Positions 14,259 through 16,525 of a stretch of DNA of 16,525 bases are shown here, in pieces. The notes beneath the pieces are model-generated. The model was not told where the DNA came from and did not search any database. It saw only the letters and a program-made list of their open reading frames with translations. Every line of letters starts with the position of its first letter. The first letter of the stretch is position 1. This stretch comes from JBBDST01 sp040904765 (lineage in GTDB: Bacteria > Actinomycetota > Nitriliruptoria > Nitriliruptorales > Nitriliruptoraceae). The DNA is taken from assembly GCA_040904765.1 (NCBI GenBank), contig JBBDST010000059.1, positions 1 to 16,525 of the forward strand. Direction: 5' to 3'. The translations under genes were made by a program, and so were the position numbers.

Positions 14259-15536
14259 ATGAGTGACACCACAGCCGAAAACATCGACTTGGCGACAAAA
14301 CGAAACGCTTTCGACAGGTCCCAGACAGATCAAGTTCAACTCCCCGATCCCAACGCGCCAGTGGTGTTCCTTGGAGGCCTTACCGCACTGGGTATCGCTT
14401 GGTATGCGTTGCAACGCTACGGCATTGAACGCGCGGCCCTATTCGCTGTCGGACTGGCCCTTGGGGTCACGTTGTTCCACGCACGTTTTGGATTCACCTC
14501 TGCTTGGCGGCAACTGGTAAGTGTCGGCCAAGGCCGTGGCCTTCAAGCACATGCGCTCATGCTTGGTACGGCAGCACTGCTGTTCGCACCAATTCTTGCC
14601 ACTGGTGCCACCTTCTTTGATCACACGCCAACCGGTTTTATTGCACCAATCACCCTGGGGCTGCTGATTGGCTCCATTCTTTTTGGGATCGGCATGCAAC
14701 TAGGAGGTGCCTGCGCGTCGGGGACTTTGTATGCCACTGGAGCCGGACACGGTCCAGTCTTAGTCACGTTCGCAGCTTTCATCGGCGGCTCGATCCTTGG
14801 CATCCGGACCTTGCACTGGTGGTTTCCTGGCGGCCAATTCGGGTTAGAGTTTTATAAACCTGTTTCGCTTGCCGCAACGCGCTTTGGTTATGCCGGCGGT
14901 CTTATCATCACACTGTCGGCGCTGGCAGTCGTGGTCGTTGTGGCAGAAGTCATCCGTCGGCGGCGTAACCCGCCCCCGATCGCACCGATTCCAACGAGTA
15001 CCGGTCTTGCACGCATCGTTCGCGGTTCATGGCCGCTGTGGGTTGGAGCGCTCGTGCTGGCAGGGTTAAACGCAGCCGTGCTGTTAACGACTGGGCGTCC
15101 TTGGGGCATCACGGGAGCCTTTCGTCTGTGGGGATCGAAACTCGTCGCTGCCCTTGGTGGTAACCCCTCGTCCTGGCCGGCATGGCAAGGCAACCCTGCA
15201 CTTGAAGCATCCATCTTTTTAGACAACACCAGCATGACAAACATCGGCATTATTCTTGGCGCCCTGCTCGCCGCTGGGGTCGCCGGAACCTTCAGCTTCA
15301 CACGCAAGGTGCCGCGAAACATTGTCGCTTCGCACACCACAGGTGGAATCCTGATGGGCTATGGAGCCGCGATATCTTTTGGTTGCAACATTGGTGCCTA
15401 CTTCTCCGGTATTGCGTCATTCAGCCTTCACGGGTGGCTGTGGGGGATCATGGCGCTGGGTGGCACCTGGATAGGGCTTCGTCTGCGACCCCTGTTCGGG
15501 CTCAGCAATCCCACACCAACCGACAGTGTCTGCTAG
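14259..15536 (+). CDS. YeeE/YedE family sulfur-compound transporter
   Basis: A 425-residue polytopic membrane protein of the YeeE/YedE family (PF04143), whose characterised members (TsuA/YeeE) import thiosulfate through a path lined by conserved cysteines. Both halves of the repeat are visible: GIGMQLGGACASGTLYATGAG (Cys152) and MGYGAAISFGCNIGAYFSGI (Cys376), each followed by another helix. About ten hydrophobic segments are present, with a soluble N-terminal 30 residues and a basic loop near 232-255. The chain ends in Cys425. ATG 14259 follows AAGGA by seven bases. It lies downstream of the tiny lipoprotein and divergent from an exported rhodanese, so thiosulfate or another sulfane-sulfur compound is the likely cargo. 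No TusA-like TsuB gene accompanies it. Confidence 0.9.
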   Translation: MSDTTAENIDLATKRNAFDRSQTDQVQLPDPNAPVVFLGGLTALGIAWYALQRYGIERAALFAVGLALGVTLFHARFGFTSAWRQLVSVGQGRGLQAHALMLGTAALLFAPILATGATFFDHTPTGFIAPITLGLLIGSILFGIGMQLGGACASGTLYATGAGHGPVLVTFAAFIGGSILGIRTLHWWFPGGQFGLEFYKPVSLAATRFGYAGGLIITLSALAVVVVVAEVIRRRRNPPPIAPIPTSTGLARIVRGSWPLWVGALVLAGLNAAVLLTTGRPWGITGAFRLWGSKLVAALGGNPSSWPAWQGNPALEASIFLDNTSMTNIGIILGALLAAGVAGTFSFTRKVPRNIVASHTTGGILMGYGAAISFGCNIGAYFSGIASFSLHGWLWGIMALGGTWIGLRLRPLFGLSNPTPTDSVC

Positions 15537-15815
15537 TCGAGCGCCAGCACCTATCGCACGCGCAGTCACGCCTGTTTGCCAGAGCAGGCGCTGCTATGCG
15601 GGAGCATTCAACTCGAGCGTGACGAACTTCGCTTGCTTGCTGGCCGCACAGGCGCGTTCACAAGCCCATCAGCCGTTTCATCGATTCGGTGGCTTAGTCT
15701 TGGCGACCTGCCACTATCCGCCGAGCAAGCCAGTCATCCCGACAAAACCGCAGCTGACACGATTCTAACTTACTCGCCCTACCACGACGCCGGTTACGAA
15801 TGTCGCCCGGTCACG
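15537..15815. other. Convergent intergenic region
   Basis: These 279 bases lie between the stop of the transporter and the stop of the H protein. A 6-bp hairpin, CGCCTG (15569-15574) with CAGGCG (15585-15590), and an overlapping alternative using AGCGCC (15540-15545) and GGCGCT (15587-15592) could end transcription, although no T-tract follows. The plus-strand frame through this stretch stays open into gcvH on the opposite strand but has no Shine-Dalgarno site, so I do not call a gene. Confidence 0.45.
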
Positions 15816-16199
15816 TCAGGAACGCTCGCTGGCATAGTCGTCGGGTGTCATCAGATGACTAAGTGGATCCGCTTGACTGGACTCGATAACGAGCATCCAG
15901 CCGTCGCCGTAAGGAGACTCATTGACCAGCTCGGGTCGGTCTCCCAGTAGGGAGTTAACCTCACCCACTGTCCCGCTTACCGGAGACACCAGATCAGAGA
16001 TGGTCTTGGTGGACTCCACCTCACCCATCGGCTGACCGGCAACAACGTCACTTCCGACTTTTGGCATGTCGACGAAGATGATGTCGCCCAGTTGGGACTG
16101 TGCAAAGTCGGTAATGCCAACCCTGATCTTGTCCCCTTCCGGGCGTGCCCACATGTCGTCATTGCCGTAACGGAGATCATCGGGTGTGGTGAATGCCAT
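15816..16199 (-). CDS. gcvH: Glycine cleavage system H-type lipoyl carrier protein
   Basis: A 127-residue protein with the H-protein fold: RVGITDFAQSQLGDIIFVDM (residues 26-45), VGSDVVAGQPMGEVESTKTI with the lipoylated Lys65 in the ESTK motif, SDLVSPVSGTVGEVN and the C-terminal LVNESPYGDGWMLVIE (91-106). H protein carries the methylamine intermediate between glycine decarboxylase and the T protein. ATG 16199 follows AAAGGA by seven bases; the longer upstream frame has no support. The usual early His of EHEW is absent (NDDMW). No gcvT or gcvP is in the window, and the gene lies 32 bases downstream of a CMD-family gene, so a lipoyl-carrier role outside glycine cleavage cannot be excluded. Confidence 0.87.
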   Translation of the reverse strand: MAFTTPDDLRYGNDDMWARPEGDKIRVGITDFAQSQLGDIIFVDMPKVGSDVVAGQPMGEVESTKTISDLVSPVSGTVGEVNSLLGDRPELVNESPYGDGWMLVIESSQADPLSHLMTPDDYASERS

Positions 16200-16231
16200 C
16201 GTGCAATCCTTTCGGACGTTTGAACGCCACG

Positions 16232-16525
16232 TCAGTGGTGTTCGTGAAAGTCTTCTGCCCGCATGTCCGTGAACCGCGCGTGCAACATCATCCCGTGAGC
16301 AACCGTGTTGATCCCGGCCGAGTGCAGGCCAGCCAGCACCGCTTCGCGCAACTCTTTGTCGGTCGCATCGAACGCGACACGGCAGTAGCGCTCGAAGTAT
16401 TCGACCCAATAATCGCTGGTTCGGTAGGACGCCACCGCAAAAGCGATGAGCGCCTTGGCTTTGGCGTCAATTTCGCCCGCACTTAACACCAGCTTGTGCG
16501 CCCGCCAGTGAACTGCGCGGAACTG
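16232..16525 (-). CDS. Carboxymuconolactone decarboxylase/AhpD-like protein (5' end outside window)
   Basis: The frame stays open to the right edge (QFRAVHWRAHKL upstream of the in-window GTG at 16489), so the N-terminus is missing. The visible 97 residues read as a helical CMD-type domain: IDAKAKALIAFAVASYRTSD, DATDKELREAVLAGLHSAGI and VAHGMMLHARF, ending in a short His-containing tail (FHEHH). AhpD-type CMD proteins carry a CxxC plus His active site after the AVA helix. Here that stretch reads SDYWVEYFERYC with no CxxC, so peroxidase activity of the AhpD kind is unlikely. It lies 32 bases upstream of the H-type lipoyl carrier on the same strand and probably shares its transcript. Family assignment is moderately sure; function is unknown. 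Confidence 0.6.
   Translation of the reverse strand, partial: QFRAVHWRAHKLVLSAGEIDAKAKALIAFAVASYRTSDYWVEYFERYCRVAFDATDKELREAVLAGLHSAGINTVAHGMMLHARFTDMRAEDFHEHH

Noticed and set aside
15576..15950. Plus-strand open frame of 124 codons after the transporter
   Set aside because: It runs antisense into gcvH for 135 bases, has no Shine-Dalgarno site at its ATG, and resembles no family I know.

Overview
The window carries about a dozen and a half genes. It looks like chromosomal DNA of a moderately GC-rich actinobacterium. The evidence is a mycobacterial-type ergothioneine pathway with a dedicated EgtA glutamate-cysteine ligase, a mycoredoxin-like glutaredoxin, an H protein with the ESTK lipoylation motif, several GTG starts and good Shine-Dalgarno sites. 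An acidimicrobial-type lineage would fit, but I cannot fix the genus. I saw no transposase, integrase, CRISPR array, tRNA or rRNA.

Layout. At 2-889 is the 3' part of an FAD/NAD(P) oxidoreductase, cut by the window edge. It converges on two small membrane proteins on the minus strand (931-1146 and 1351-1788). A 345-base gap with several inverted repeats precedes a DUF427 protein (2134-2418). Then comes the ergothioneine block on the plus strand: egtD (2480-3475), a DUF3179 lipoprotein (3579-4811), egtA (4856-6274), egtB (6271-7596) and egtC (7611-8438). EgtA makes gamma-glutamylcysteine, EgtD makes hercynine, EgtB joins them as a sulfoxide and EgtC removes the glutamate. The last enzyme, the C-S lyase EgtE, is not in the window. 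A mycoredoxin-like protein (8403-8723, minus) overlaps the end of egtC tail to tail. It is followed by a two-cysteine flavoprotein reductase (8828-10249, minus), which is divergent from an FMN-binding flavodoxin-like reductase (10467-11201, plus).

The right half is a sulfur and disulfide block. On the minus strand lie an exported tandem rhodanese (12700-13605), a thioredoxin-like lipoprotein (12074-12604) and its membrane electron donor CcdA (11202-12074), the last two joined by a one-base stop/start overlap. Divergent from these, across a 413-base intergenic region, lie a tiny lipoprotein (14019-14195) and a YeeE/YedE sulfur-compound transporter (14259-15536). These five genes look like an extracytoplasmic module for handling thiosulfate or sulfane sulfur. 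Such a module could feed the cysteine and ergothioneine chemistry next door, but that link is inference. The window ends with a glycine cleavage H-type lipoyl carrier (15816-16199) and a carboxymuconolactone-decarboxylase-like protein cut by the right edge (16232-16525), both on the minus strand and probably one operon.
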